64,000 nucleotides of DNA from an uncultured Pelagibacteraceae bacterium (GTDB lineage Bacteria; Pseudomonadota; Alphaproteobacteria; Pelagibacterales; Pelagibacteraceae). Positions within the stretch are counted from its first letter, which is position 1, and each line of letters begins with the position of its first letter. Shown piece after piece: positions 29,761 through 38,923 of the stretch. The notes below the pieces were generated by a model. The model did not search any database. It was given only the letters and a program-made list of their open reading frames with translations, and was not told the DNA's origin. Made by a program: the position numbers and the translations under genes. The DNA is taken from NCBI GenBank assembly GCA_902548405.1, contig CACCRN010000003.1, positions 62,001 through 126,000 of the forward strand, read 5' to 3'.

Positions 29761-30885
29761 ATGAATAAATTAAGTAAATTATTACTTGCTCTTTCTTTTG
29801 CTCTTTCAATAACTTCATCAGCATTTGCAGTTACTGTTGCATCTTGGGGTGGAGCTTATACAGAATCACAAAAGTTAGGGTATGGTGATCCAACTGCTAA
29901 AGCACTAGGAATTGAAGTCAACTGGGTTGACTACTCTGGTGGTTTATCAGAAATTAAGGCACAAAAAGAAGCAGGTGCTATCACTTGGGATATCATCGAC
30001 TTATTTGCGTTCGATACAATTAACGGATGTGATGAAGGTTTATTTGTTAAATTTGATTTTGACAAAGACTTTCCACCTGCACCAGATGGAACTCCTGCAA
30101 GTGAAGACTTCTTTACAGGAATGCCAAGTGAATGTGCTGTAGGTAACATCTTATATTCTTGGAACTATGCGTTCGATACAAGAGCATTTGATGGTAAAGA
30201 ACCTACAACTATCAAAGACTTTTTTGATACTAAAAAGTTTCCTGGAAAAAGAGCAATCTACAAAAGTGCTTTAACTAACCTTGAAATCGCTTTAGCTGCT
30301 GATGGAGTTAAAATGGGTAAAGGTGGTGACAGACTTTATAGATTTATGGAAGAAAAAGATGGATACATCGATAGAGCAATGAACAAAGTAAAAGCACTTT
30401 GTGAAGATCCAAATGGAGGATGTGTATTCTGGTCTGCTGGTGCTCAACCACCTGAATTATTAGTTGCAGGTGAAGTTGTAATGGCAACAGGTTGGAACGG
30501 AAGATTCTTTAACGCTGAAGTTGGTGAAGGTGCTCCTATTAAACAAGTATGGGATGGTCAAGGTTTAGACTATGAATATTTCGCACTTGTTGATGGTGGT
30601 CCAGACCAAGAGAATGCTATGAAAGCTTTAGCTATGATGACTAATACTGAAATGTTAGCTGGTAGTGCTAAGTACATTGCATACGCTCCATGGAGAAAAT
30701 CTTCTCTTGAAATAATCAAAGCTGGTGAGCCTTGGTATAAAGATGGTAAAACTGAAATGATGCCTCAAATGCCTACAGCTCCTGCTAATACTAAAAATTA
30801 CTTTTTAGTTGACCCGTTCTTCTGGGCTGATTATGGAACAGAGATCGGTGAAAAATGGGAAGCAATGAAAGCAGGTTTAAATTAA
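29761..30885 (+). CDS. potD: Polyamine-type ABC transporter substrate-binding protein
   Basis: Signal peptide MNKLSKLLLALSFALSITSSAFA, VTVASWGGAYTESQK, SBP family 1/PotD-like; SD GGAGG. Confidence 0.85.
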   Translation: MNKLSKLLLALSFALSITSSAFAVTVASWGGAYTESQKLGYGDPTAKALGIEVNWVDYSGGLSEIKAQKEAGAITWDIIDLFAFDTINGCDEGLFVKFDFDKDFPPAPDGTPASEDFFTGMPSECAVGNILYSWNYAFDTRAFDGKEPTTIKDFFDTKKFPGKRAIYKSALTNLEIALAADGVKMGKGGDRLYRFMEEKDGYIDRAMNKVKALCEDPNGGCVFWSAGAQPPELLVAGEVVMATGWNGRFFNAEVGEGAPIKQVWDGQGLDYEYFALVDGGPDQENAMKALAMMTNTEMLAGSAKYIAYAPWRKSSLEIIKAGEPWYKDGKTEMMPQMPTAPANTKNYFLVDPFFWADYGTEIGEKWEAMKAGLN

Positions 30886-30919
30886 ACCTAGTTTTTAATT
30901 AAATAATTATATAATATTT

Positions 30920-30947
30920 AGGGCGGTTTTATAACCGCCCTTTTTTT
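30920..30947 (+). terminator. Intrinsic terminator/attenuator between potD and potB
   Basis: AGGGCGGTT TTAT AACCGCCCT followed by TTTTTTT that ends directly at the potB ATG (30948). Confidence 0.85.
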
Positions 30948-32207
30948 ATGAGCTCAGAAACTAAAATATTAACTACCGACGGTATACCTCTTGAAGTCAG
31001 CTTAAAAAAAGCTGAGAGAAAAAACAAAATTAAAGCTTTTGCTCTAGTAGCTCCATTATTATTATTTTTAGTCATCACTTATATATTTCCAATTGGAGAA
31101 ATGTTTACGAGAAGTATTGATGATAAAATGATTACCAATATGCTTCCCAAAACATTTAAGGAAATGGAAAATTGGAATGGAAAAGAATTGCCATCAGAAG
31201 AAGTTTTTTCTAGTTTTTATTATGACTACAAAGCGCTTGTTGAAAAACAAGAGCACGGAAAACTTGGTCAAAGACTAAATAAGGAAAAAAATGGTTTTAA
31301 TTCAACAACTAAAAGACTTTTTAGAAGCATTAAAAGAAAAAAGATAGATGAAAATGCTAGTATCAAAGAACAGATGATGAAGGTACATAAAAATTGGGGT
31401 AACGTTGAGTATTGGCAGGCTATAAAAAGAACTGCACCACCATATACATTAGCTAAATATCTAAAGGGTATGGATATGTATTATGCACCAGATGGTAGCA
31501 TTGTCCAAGTAGACGAGGATAGAAGGATTCATAGAATTTTGTGGTTAAGAACACTTGAAATTGCTTTTTTTGTAACACTGTTTTGTTTTTTAATGGGATA
31601 TCCTATAGCTCATTTATTAGCTACATTGCCGATGAAGTACTCAAATTTATTGATGATTTGTGTCCTTCTTCCATTTTGGACATCACTTTTGGTTAGGACA
31701 GCTAGTTGGATGATTTTGTTACAACAACAGGGAGTCGTTAATGATTTCTTTGTCATGATAGGATTGGTTGCAGACGATAACAGGCCAGAAATGATGTACA
31801 ATAAAGTCGGAACTTATGTGGCGATGACACAGATACTGTTACCATTTATGGTTCTTCCACTTTACAGCGTGATGAAAACGATCTCACCAAGCTTAATGAG
31901 AGCAGGAAAATCTTTAGGAGGAACTCCTTTTGTTGCGTTTTGGAAAGTTTATTTCCCATTAACTATTCCAGGTATAGGAGCTGGATGTTTGTTGGTATTT
32001 ATTTTAGCAATTGGATATTACATTACCCCAGCATTAGTAGGAGGTGCTTCTGGAACATTGATTAGTAATCAGATTGCATTTCATATGAAGCAAACTTTGG
32101 ATTGGAGTTTTGCATCTGCAATGGGCTTAATGTTGTTAACTGGAGTTTTAGTAATTTACTGGATTTATAACAAATTAGTTGGAGTAGATAATATTAAGTT
32201 AGGATAA
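30948..32207 (+). CDS. potB: Polyamine-type ABC transporter permease with enlarged loop after TM1
   Basis: ATP-transporter permease motif GGTPFVAFWKVYFPLTIPGIGAG; 419 aa with about 140-aa hydrophilic segment after the first TM. Confidence 0.85.
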   Translation: MSSETKILTTDGIPLEVSLKKAERKNKIKAFALVAPLLLFLVITYIFPIGEMFTRSIDDKMITNMLPKTFKEMENWNGKELPSEEVFSSFYYDYKALVEKQEHGKLGQRLNKEKNGFNSTTKRLFRSIKRKKIDENASIKEQMMKVHKNWGNVEYWQAIKRTAPPYTLAKYLKGMDMYYAPDGSIVQVDEDRRIHRILWLRTLEIAFFVTLFCFLMGYPIAHLLATLPMKYSNLLMICVLLPFWTSLLVRTASWMILLQQQGVVNDFFVMIGLVADDNRPEMMYNKVGTYVAMTQILLPFMVLPLYSVMKTISPSLMRAGKSLGGTPFVAFWKVYFPLTIPGIGAGCLLVFILAIGYYITPALVGGASGTLISNQIAFHMKQTLDWSFASAMGLMLLTGVLVIYWIYNKLVGVDNIKLG

Positions 32208-32209
32208 TT

Positions 32210-33064
32210 ATGGCATTACCAAGTTATACAGAAACACGTTATAAAATTTGGCATTATTTTTATTTAGCCGTTTGTGCTTTTGTATTTTTCTTTTTAATTG
32301 CACCTTTGTTTGTAATATTTCCATTGTCATTTAATGCTGAAGAATTTTTAGTTTTTTCTGAGGGAATGAAAAATCTAGATCCAGATGCGTTTTCTTTGAG
32401 ATGGTACAAAGATATGATTTATGGAACTAAAAACCCATGGGGATTAGCTGCAAAAAATAGTTTTATAATTGCTATATTTGCAACTATTGGTTCAATAATT
32501 CTTGGAACCTTGGCAGCACTAGGTTTGAGTAGTAGGCACATGCCTTACAAAGGAATTATAATGGCTACTCTTATTTCTCCAATGATTGTTCCATTAATTA
32601 TTTCAGGTGTTGCAATATTCTTTTTCATGGCAAAAGTTGGCTTAGCAGCAACGCATACAGGTATAGTGTTTGCGCATATAATACTAGGAACTCCGTTTGT
32701 TGTAATCACTGTAACCGCAACCCTATCAGGATTTGATCATAGTGTAACAAGAGCAGCAGCCAGTTTAGGGAGTAACCCTGTAAATACGTTCATGAAAATC
32801 ACTCTTCCTTTAATATTACCAGGAGTAATATCTGGAGGTTTGTTTGCATTTGTAACTTCATTTGATGAAGTAGTTGTAGTTTTATTTCTTGCTGGTTTAG
32901 AAAATACTACAATTCCAGTTCAAATGTGGACAGGTCTTAGAGAACAGTTAAGTCCAACAATCTTAGCTGTTGCAACATGTTTAATTATTCTTTCGACTTT
33001 AATCTTGATTAGTGCAGAATTATTAAGAAGAAGATCTGAGAGATTAAGAGGAATTAATAGATAA
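32210..33064 (+). CDS. potC: Polyamine-type ABC transporter permease
   Basis: AAASLGSNPVNTFMKITLPLILPGVISGGLFAF EAA-loop motif; 284 aa. Confidence 0.88.
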   Translation: MALPSYTETRYKIWHYFYLAVCAFVFFFLIAPLFVIFPLSFNAEEFLVFSEGMKNLDPDAFSLRWYKDMIYGTKNPWGLAAKNSFIIAIFATIGSIILGTLAALGLSSRHMPYKGIIMATLISPMIVPLIISGVAIFFFMAKVGLAATHTGIVFAHIILGTPFVVITVTATLSGFDHSVTRAAASLGSNPVNTFMKITLPLILPGVISGGLFAFVTSFDEVVVVLFLAGLENTTIPVQMWTGLREQLSPTILAVATCLIILSTLILISAELLRRRSERLRGINR

Positions 33065-33066
33065 AA

Positions 33067-34194
33067 TTAAACTGCTTCAATTATTGTTGCAATTCCCATT
33101 CCTAAACCGATACATTGAGTAGCAAGAGCGTATTTTTTATTTTCTCTTTTCAAAAGTTGTGCAGCTTTTCCTGTTATCCTCGCACCCGTTGCACCTAATG
33201 GATGCCCTAAAGCAATTGCGCCACCATCTAAATTTACTTTATTAATATCTATTTCTAAATCTTTAATACAAGCTAGTGATTGAGATGCGAAAGCTTCATT
33301 TAGCTCCACAATATCAATGTCTTTTATTGAAAGTTTAGCTCTTTCCAGAGCTTTTTTGGTCGCCGAAATTGGTCCTAACCCCATATAGTTTGGATCACAT
33401 CCTTCAACAGCAGTTGATTTTATTCTCCCAAGAATTTCTAAACCATTCTCTTTAGCAAAATTTTCTTCACATATCAGAGTTGCAGAAGCTCCATCAGTTA
33501 GAGGAGAAGAAGTTGCAGCTGTTACAGTTCCATTTTGATCAAAAACCAACTTTAAACTATCTAATTTTTCCATTGTGCTATTAGGTCTTATATTTTCATC
33601 TAATTCACAATCCCCTATTTTAGTAATCTCGTTTTTAAATTTATTTTTTTGTTGTGCTTCATTTGCTTTTCTATGACTTTCTAAAGAGAACTCTTGTTGC
33701 TCTGTTCTTGAAATATTATATTTTTTTGCAACATTCTCAGCTGTAATTCCCATTGATAAATATAAATGTGGATTTTGTTTTTCTTCATCAGAATAAGGGT
33801 AGGGTAAAGGATCAAAGCCAGTTCTAACTCTTGTCATGCTTTCAACACCCCCACAAATAAATATCTTACCTGATCCCATTGCTATTTTTCCTGCTGCAAT
33901 ATGAATTGCCTCCATTGAAGATCCACACCATCTGTCTACAGACATACCAGGAACTCTCATATCTAGATCTGATAAAAAAGTTACCAATCTTCCAATATTA
34001 AAACACTGTTCACCAACCTGAAAAGCACAACCAATAACAACATCGTCAATTTCTTTTGGATTAATTTTTGATTGTGAAACAAGATTTTTTATTACTTCAG
34101 CTAGCAGATTAACTGGTTTTACATCTATTAATTTTCCTTTATTTGCCATTGCAAAGGGCGATCTGGAGTAACCAGCTATTACTGAATTGTACAT
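33067..34194 (-). CDS. Thiolase / acetyl-CoA acetyltransferase
   Basis: VDRWCGSSMEAIHIAAG, NEAFASQSLACIKDL, GGAIALGHPLGATGARI, CIGLGMG. Confidence 0.9.
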   Translation of the reverse strand: MYNSVIAGYSRSPFAMANKGKLIDVKPVNLLAEVIKNLVSQSKINPKEIDDVVIGCAFQVGEQCFNIGRLVTFLSDLDMRVPGMSVDRWCGSSMEAIHIAAGKIAMGSGKIFICGGVESMTRVRTGFDPLPYPYSDEEKQNPHLYLSMGITAENVAKKYNISRTEQQEFSLESHRKANEAQQKNKFKNEITKIGDCELDENIRPNSTMEKLDSLKLVFDQNGTVTAATSSPLTDGASATLICEENFAKENGLEILGRIKSTAVEGCDPNYMGLGPISATKKALERAKLSIKDIDIVELNEAFASQSLACIKDLEIDINKVNLDGGAIALGHPLGATGARITGKAAQLLKRENKKYALATQCIGLGMGIATIIEAV

Positions 34195-34299
34195 TTTTCT
34201 CTTTAATCTTGTGTTAATTTATATAGCTTACCAATTTAATTAATCAGGAAATTTGTCTTATTTCAAGTTTTTGATTAATTCAATAAAAGTTTACTGTTT

Positions 34300-36522
34300 A
34301 TGGATATAAAAAAAGTAGTTGTTATCGGATCTGGTACGATGGGTAGTGGAATTGCTGCGCACCTGTGTAATGCAAATGTACCTGTAACTCTTTTAGATTT
34401 AACAACTGAAATTTCAGAAAAAGCTAGAGACAGAATTCACAAATCAAGACCTCCATTACTTTTAGATAAAACCAAAATTGAAAATATTAAAGTTGGAAAT
34501 ATTAATGATAATTTTGATGTAGTAAAAGAAGCTGATTGGGTTGTTGAGGCTGTTGTTGAGAGAATTGATATAAAGCACAATATTTATGAAAAAATATTTA
34601 AGAATAGAAAACAGGGAGCAATTGTTTCATCAAATACATCATCTATCCCAATTAAAATATTATCTGAAAAATTAACTGAGGAAGAAAAAAAAGATTTTTG
34701 CATTACTCATTTCTTTAATCCAGTTAGATACATGGGGTTACTTGAAATTGTAAAAAATGAAAATAATGATTTGAATAAAATCAATTCTCTCAAAAAATTT
34801 TGTGAAATTGAATTAGGTAAAGGTGCTATCGTTTGTAATGATACACCTGGTTTCTTAGGAAATCGAATAGGTGTTTATGCAATGCAGGTAGCAATGACAG
34901 AAGCTTTTAGAATGAAATTATCAATTGAAGAAGCTGATGCAGTCTTTGGAAGGCCAATGGGCATACCTAAAACAGGAGTTTTTGGATTATATGACCTAAT
35001 TGGAATTGATTTGATGGCTGATGTTTTAAAAAGCTTTATTAAAGAGCTTTCTGATAATGATGAATTTCAAATTGTTGCAAGAGAAATTCCCTTAGTAAAA
35101 AAATTGATTGATACTGGTTACACTGGACGTAAAGGAAAAGGTGGTTTTTATAGAATGAATAAAAGTGGAAACCAAAAAATATTAGAAGCTATCAATTTAG
35201 AAACAGGAGAATATACAACCTCAAAAAAAATAGATTTAGGAATTGAGACTGTAGATATTAATAATTTAATTAATCGAAAAGATAAATATGGAGAATATGC
35301 TTGGGAAGTAATTTCTAAAATAATTAAATATGCGTCTTCTCTTGTTCCAGGAATTACAGATAAGTTCAACGATATAGATGAAGCAATGAGACTTGGTTTC
35401 AATTGGGCAATGGGTCCTTTTGAAATGTTAAAATCAATTGGAGTAAAAAACTTTTTTTCAAGGATAGATAATTTTGAAAATAATAAATTTTTACAAAATT
35501 TATCTAAGTCAAAAGATGAAAACTTTTATGGAAAAAGACAATTATATACTGATATTGAAACACTAGGAAAAATTAGACCAACAGCAATAAAAGTAGATAA
35601 AAATAATTCTGCTGAAATTCATCGTTTTAAAGATTTTAATATTGTCGAATTTACTACAAAAGCTTGTGCATTAGATTATGATTCAATGGATGCATTAAAA
35701 AATGCAACTGACAAACCACTTATTGTTATGAATGAAAGCATGCAATTTTCTGCAGGTGTGAATTTGAGTTATACGATGAATTTTGCAGACAAGAATGATT
35801 TCAAATCTATAGAAAAATTTATTAAATACTTTCAGGATACTTGCAAAACATTAAAATATTCTAAGTACCCAGTAGTTTCTGCACCTTCAGGTCTTACTTT
35901 AGGTGGTGGTTTTGAAGTTTTAGTTCAAAGTAACTTTGTTGCATCACACACAAATATTGTGGTTGGTCTTGTAGAAACAATTGTTGGATTGGTACCAGCT
36001 GGAGGTGGGTGCAAGGAAATGCTTTGGAGATGGTCACAAACTAATGAGGCAAAATCTGATCCTGATTATGCTCCTTTAAAAGTATTCGATATTATTGGAT
36101 ACGCAAAAACTGCAACTTCTCCTGTAGAAGCAGAGCCTTTAAAATACTTAAAACCTGAGGATAAAAAAATCATGAATAGAAACAGTCTTTTTGAAGAGGC
36201 GAGAAAACTTATTCATCAAAATAACGATTTTGTTCCTCGAGAAGAGTGTAAATTTAATTTATCTGGAAAACCTTTGAAAGAAAAGATGATTAAAGTTTTA
36301 GAGAAATTATATAATGATAAAATAATATTAGATCATGGAATGCATGTTGGAACTGAACTTGCAAATGTTTTAAGTGGTGGTGATACAAATTTAGATAAAA
36401 CTTTATCAGAAGATGATCTATATAAATTAGAGTTAGATTCTTTTATGAGATTGATAGAAACCAAACAAACTCAAGATAGAATTAAACACACTCTTTCAAC
36501 TGGAAAACCTTTAGTTAATTAG
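34300..36522 (+). CDS. 3-hydroxyacyl-CoA dehydrogenase / enoyl-CoA hydratase-isomerase multifunctional protein (FadB/FadJ-like)
   Basis: VVVIGSGTMGSGIAAHLCNA, THFFNPVRYMGLLEIV, C-terminal crotonase-like segment. Confidence 0.85.
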   Translation: MDIKKVVVIGSGTMGSGIAAHLCNANVPVTLLDLTTEISEKARDRIHKSRPPLLLDKTKIENIKVGNINDNFDVVKEADWVVEAVVERIDIKHNIYEKIFKNRKQGAIVSSNTSSIPIKILSEKLTEEEKKDFCITHFFNPVRYMGLLEIVKNENNDLNKINSLKKFCEIELGKGAIVCNDTPGFLGNRIGVYAMQVAMTEAFRMKLSIEEADAVFGRPMGIPKTGVFGLYDLIGIDLMADVLKSFIKELSDNDEFQIVAREIPLVKKLIDTGYTGRKGKGGFYRMNKSGNQKILEAINLETGEYTTSKKIDLGIETVDINNLINRKDKYGEYAWEVISKIIKYASSLVPGITDKFNDIDEAMRLGFNWAMGPFEMLKSIGVKNFFSRIDNFENNKFLQNLSKSKDENFYGKRQLYTDIETLGKIRPTAIKVDKNNSAEIHRFKDFNIVEFTTKACALDYDSMDALKNATDKPLIVMNESMQFSAGVNLSYTMNFADKNDFKSIEKFIKYFQDTCKTLKYSKYPVVSAPSGLTLGGGFEVLVQSNFVASHTNIVVGLVETIVGLVPAGGGCKEMLWRWSQTNEAKSDPDYAPLKVFDIIGYAKTATSPVEAEPLKYLKPEDKKIMNRNSLFEEARKLIHQNNDFVPREECKFNLSGKPLKEKMIKVLEKLYNDKIILDHGMHVGTELANVLSGGDTNLDKTLSEDDLYKLELDSFMRLIETKQTQDRIKHTLSTGKPLVN

Positions 36523-37165
36523 TCTTTAACATTCTAAAAGTGTTTATATAATCAGGTCTAAGTACATAGATAGCTTTATTGCCTGTTTTAATTTTCTTAA
36601 GAATATCTAGACCAAACTTTACTTTTCCAATCGGAGTATATTCTCCTTGATAAATTGGGATATTTTTCAAGGTAATAAAAAATTCACTATCTTCAGAGTC
36701 AAATTCCGTTGATCTTGCAAAACCAACACTACCTTCAGTAAATTCAAAATCATCACTAAGTTCTGATTTTAATAATCCTAATCCTGATTTTCCACTTCCG
36801 ATTTTTGAGTAATCTAAATATTTAATGTTCCCAAATTCAATATCACCAGCTTGTACTAAAGTATTTTCAACTACCTTATAGAAAGCTGAGCCATCATACA
36901 TTTTTTTTTCAATTAATATTTTAAATCTTTTAACAGCTTTAGGAGAAATTTCAGGATATAACTCAATAATAACATTTCCACATTCTAAATTCATTACTGC
37001 AATATTATCTGGGTTTTTAAAGTTTAATTTTTTTAAATCGTTGCTGTCTATAAATAGACATTTACTTTTTAATAAAAAAAAAGATGAAAAAGCAGAAATA
37101 GCCAAAACTATTAAAAAAATAAATAAAATTTTTTCTGATTTTGATGCCTTAATTGTTTTAATCAT
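36515..37165 (-). CDS. Membrane-anchored cyclophilin-type peptidyl-prolyl isomerase
   Basis: N-terminal TM; VIIELYPEISPKAVKRFKILIEKKMYDGSAFYKVVENTLVQAGD, EFFITLK, YTPIGKVKFGLDIL. Confidence 0.8.
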   Translation of the reverse strand: MIKTIKASKSEKILFIFLIVLAISAFSSFFLLKSKCLFIDSNDLKKLNFKNPDNIAVMNLECGNVIIELYPEISPKAVKRFKILIEKKMYDGSAFYKVVENTLVQAGDIEFGNIKYLDYSKIGSGKSGLGLLKSELSDDFEFTEGSVGFARSTEFDSEDSEFFITLKNIPIYQGEYTPIGKVKFGLDILKKIKTGNKAIYVLRPDYINTFRMLKTN

Positions 37166-37890
37166 AAAATATTTTCATCGATTTTAGATATATTTAATTT
37201 AATAAAATTAACCTTATTATTTAATATAGAGTCGTTTTTTATTTTCTCTTCAATCAAATTTTTATTAACCATTAAAAAAGAAAAGATTTCAGCCATATCT
37301 TCTGATGGAATTGATTTAGAGTATTCTGTTAAAAAACCATTAGTATTTTCATATAAATCTAAATTTAATCTATCTGAGCAAGTGGAACATTCAGCGTATT
37401 CAAAATCAGAATTATTAAATAAAGAAAATTTTTGATCATTAAAATCATCCTCATAACTATTTTGAATCATGTGAAAAATTTCATGATGAATCATTCTTTC
37501 AAAATATTTTTCATTAAAATTTATGTCTAATATTAAAGTTCTATTTTTATTATTTGGTATTCCGCCAGTATTGATGTTCGAAATAAATAAACCTTCACAA
37601 AATACAACATATTTTAAATTTATTTTTTTAAGAAATTTAGAATTGTATCTTTTAATATTTCTCTCAATTGTTGGAAATTTTGTATTAAGATTTTCTTGAT
37701 TTGTCTTATTGCAAGTAATGTTGTCATCTACTCCTATTTTAAAATTTCCTTTTGTATTTAAATAACGGATATTGTTCTCATTTTTTAGTTTATAGATTTC
37801 TAAGTTCGGAATTTTGATTAGATTATATATTTCATCAGCATTTACATGTGAAAACTGAAATATTAAGATGAATAAAATAATAATTTTCAT
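37162..37890 (-). CDS. Secreted putative zinc metallopeptidase of unknown family
   Basis: Signal peptide MKIIILFILIFQFSHVNA; HExxH motif in MIHHEIFHMIQ; downstream acidic EDMAEIFSFL; CSTC pair. Confidence 0.55.
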   Translation of the reverse strand: MKIIILFILIFQFSHVNADEIYNLIKIPNLEIYKLKNENNIRYLNTKGNFKIGVDDNITCNKTNQENLNTKFPTIERNIKRYNSKFLKKINLKYVVFCEGLFISNINTGGIPNNKNRTLILDINFNEKYFERMIHHEIFHMIQNSYEDDFNDQKFSLFNNSDFEYAECSTCSDRLNLDLYENTNGFLTEYSKSIPSEDMAEIFSFLMVNKNLIEEKIKNDSILNNKVNFIKLNISKIDENIL

Positions 37891-37915
37891 TAATTTATTA
37901 TAGACGAATTAGATT

Positions 37916-37929
37916 AGATAATATTATCT
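37916..37929. promoter_or_regulatory. Perfect 14-bp palindrome AGATAATATTATCT in a divergent intergenic region
   Basis: Direct reading; lies between 37890 (-) and 37944 (+). Confidence 0.3.
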
Positions 37930-37943
37930 TAGATTATTAAAAA

Positions 37944-38903
37944 ATGACAAAAGAAAGAAACAAAAATCCTATTCAACCAGTAAGTGGAACAAAGGTACCT
38001 AGATATGCTGGTCCAAGTACTTTTGCAAGATTGCCAGAATTAAGAGATGTCGAGAGTTGTGATGTAGCGATTGTTGGTGTTCCATTTGATGCAGGAACCA
38101 GTTATAGACCTGGGGCTAGATTTGGTCCTCAGAGCATAAGACAAGCATCTAGACATTTAAGAACAAATTATCATCCAAGTTATGATGTGGAACCTTTTAA
38201 AATTCAACAAGTTGCTGATGCTGGAGATATTTCATGCAATCCATTTAGTATTGATGAAGCTATTAAACAAATAGAAGAGGGAGCAACTGATTTATTAAAT
38301 AAAGTAGGTGGAATAATTAGCTTAGGTGGTGATCATACAATTGCAGTGCCATTGCTAAGAGCAATTAATAAAAAAAATAAAGGACCAGTTTCTTTAGTTC
38401 ATTTTGATGCTCATTTAGATACTTGGGATACTTATTTCGGCGCTCCATATACACATGGAACTCCATTTAGAAGAGCAAGAGAAGAAGGTCTATTTTTAGA
38501 TGATGCCTCAATGCATGTGGGAATAAGAGGGCCTCTTTACAGTAGAGATGATATAAAAAATGATGAAAGTTTTGGTTTTAAAATAATTCACTGTGATGAA
38601 TTTCAAACTGAAGGAACAGATAAAATTGCAGAAAGGATTAGAAAAAGAGTAGGAGATAATCCACTTTATCTATCTATAGATATTGATGTGTTAGATCCAG
38701 CTTTTGCACCTGGTACAGGAACACCAGAGATAGCGGGAATGACCACACGAGAAATGGTAAATGTTTTAAGGGGGTTGTCTGGATTAAATTTAGTTTCAGC
38801 TGATGTAGTAGAGGTTTCACCAGCATATGATCATGCTGAAGTTACATCTCTTGCAGCTGCAACAATAGTTTACGAATTAACAAATTTATTTGCAAAATCA
38901 TAA
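37944..38903 (+). CDS. speB: Agmatinase/arginase family ureohydrolase
   Basis: GVPFDAGTSYRPGARFGPQSIRQAS, SLGGDHTIAVPLL, VHFDAHLDTWD, SIDIDVLDPAFAPGTGTPE. Confidence 0.88.
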   Translation: MTKERNKNPIQPVSGTKVPRYAGPSTFARLPELRDVESCDVAIVGVPFDAGTSYRPGARFGPQSIRQASRHLRTNYHPSYDVEPFKIQQVADAGDISCNPFSIDEAIKQIEEGATDLLNKVGGIISLGGDHTIAVPLLRAINKKNKGPVSLVHFDAHLDTWDTYFGAPYTHGTPFRRAREEGLFLDDASMHVGIRGPLYSRDDIKNDESFGFKIIHCDEFQTEGTDKIAERIRKRVGDNPLYLSIDIDVLDPAFAPGTGTPEIAGMTTREMVNVLRGLSGLNLVSADVVEVSPAYDHAEVTSLAAATIVYELTNLFAKS

Positions 38904-38923
38904 GGAAAGGATAATTTTAAATC

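Noticed and set aside
29912-30149. ORFs 29912-30142 (+) and 29931-30149 (-) inside potD
   Set aside because: Out-of-frame/antisense within a clear binding-protein gene.
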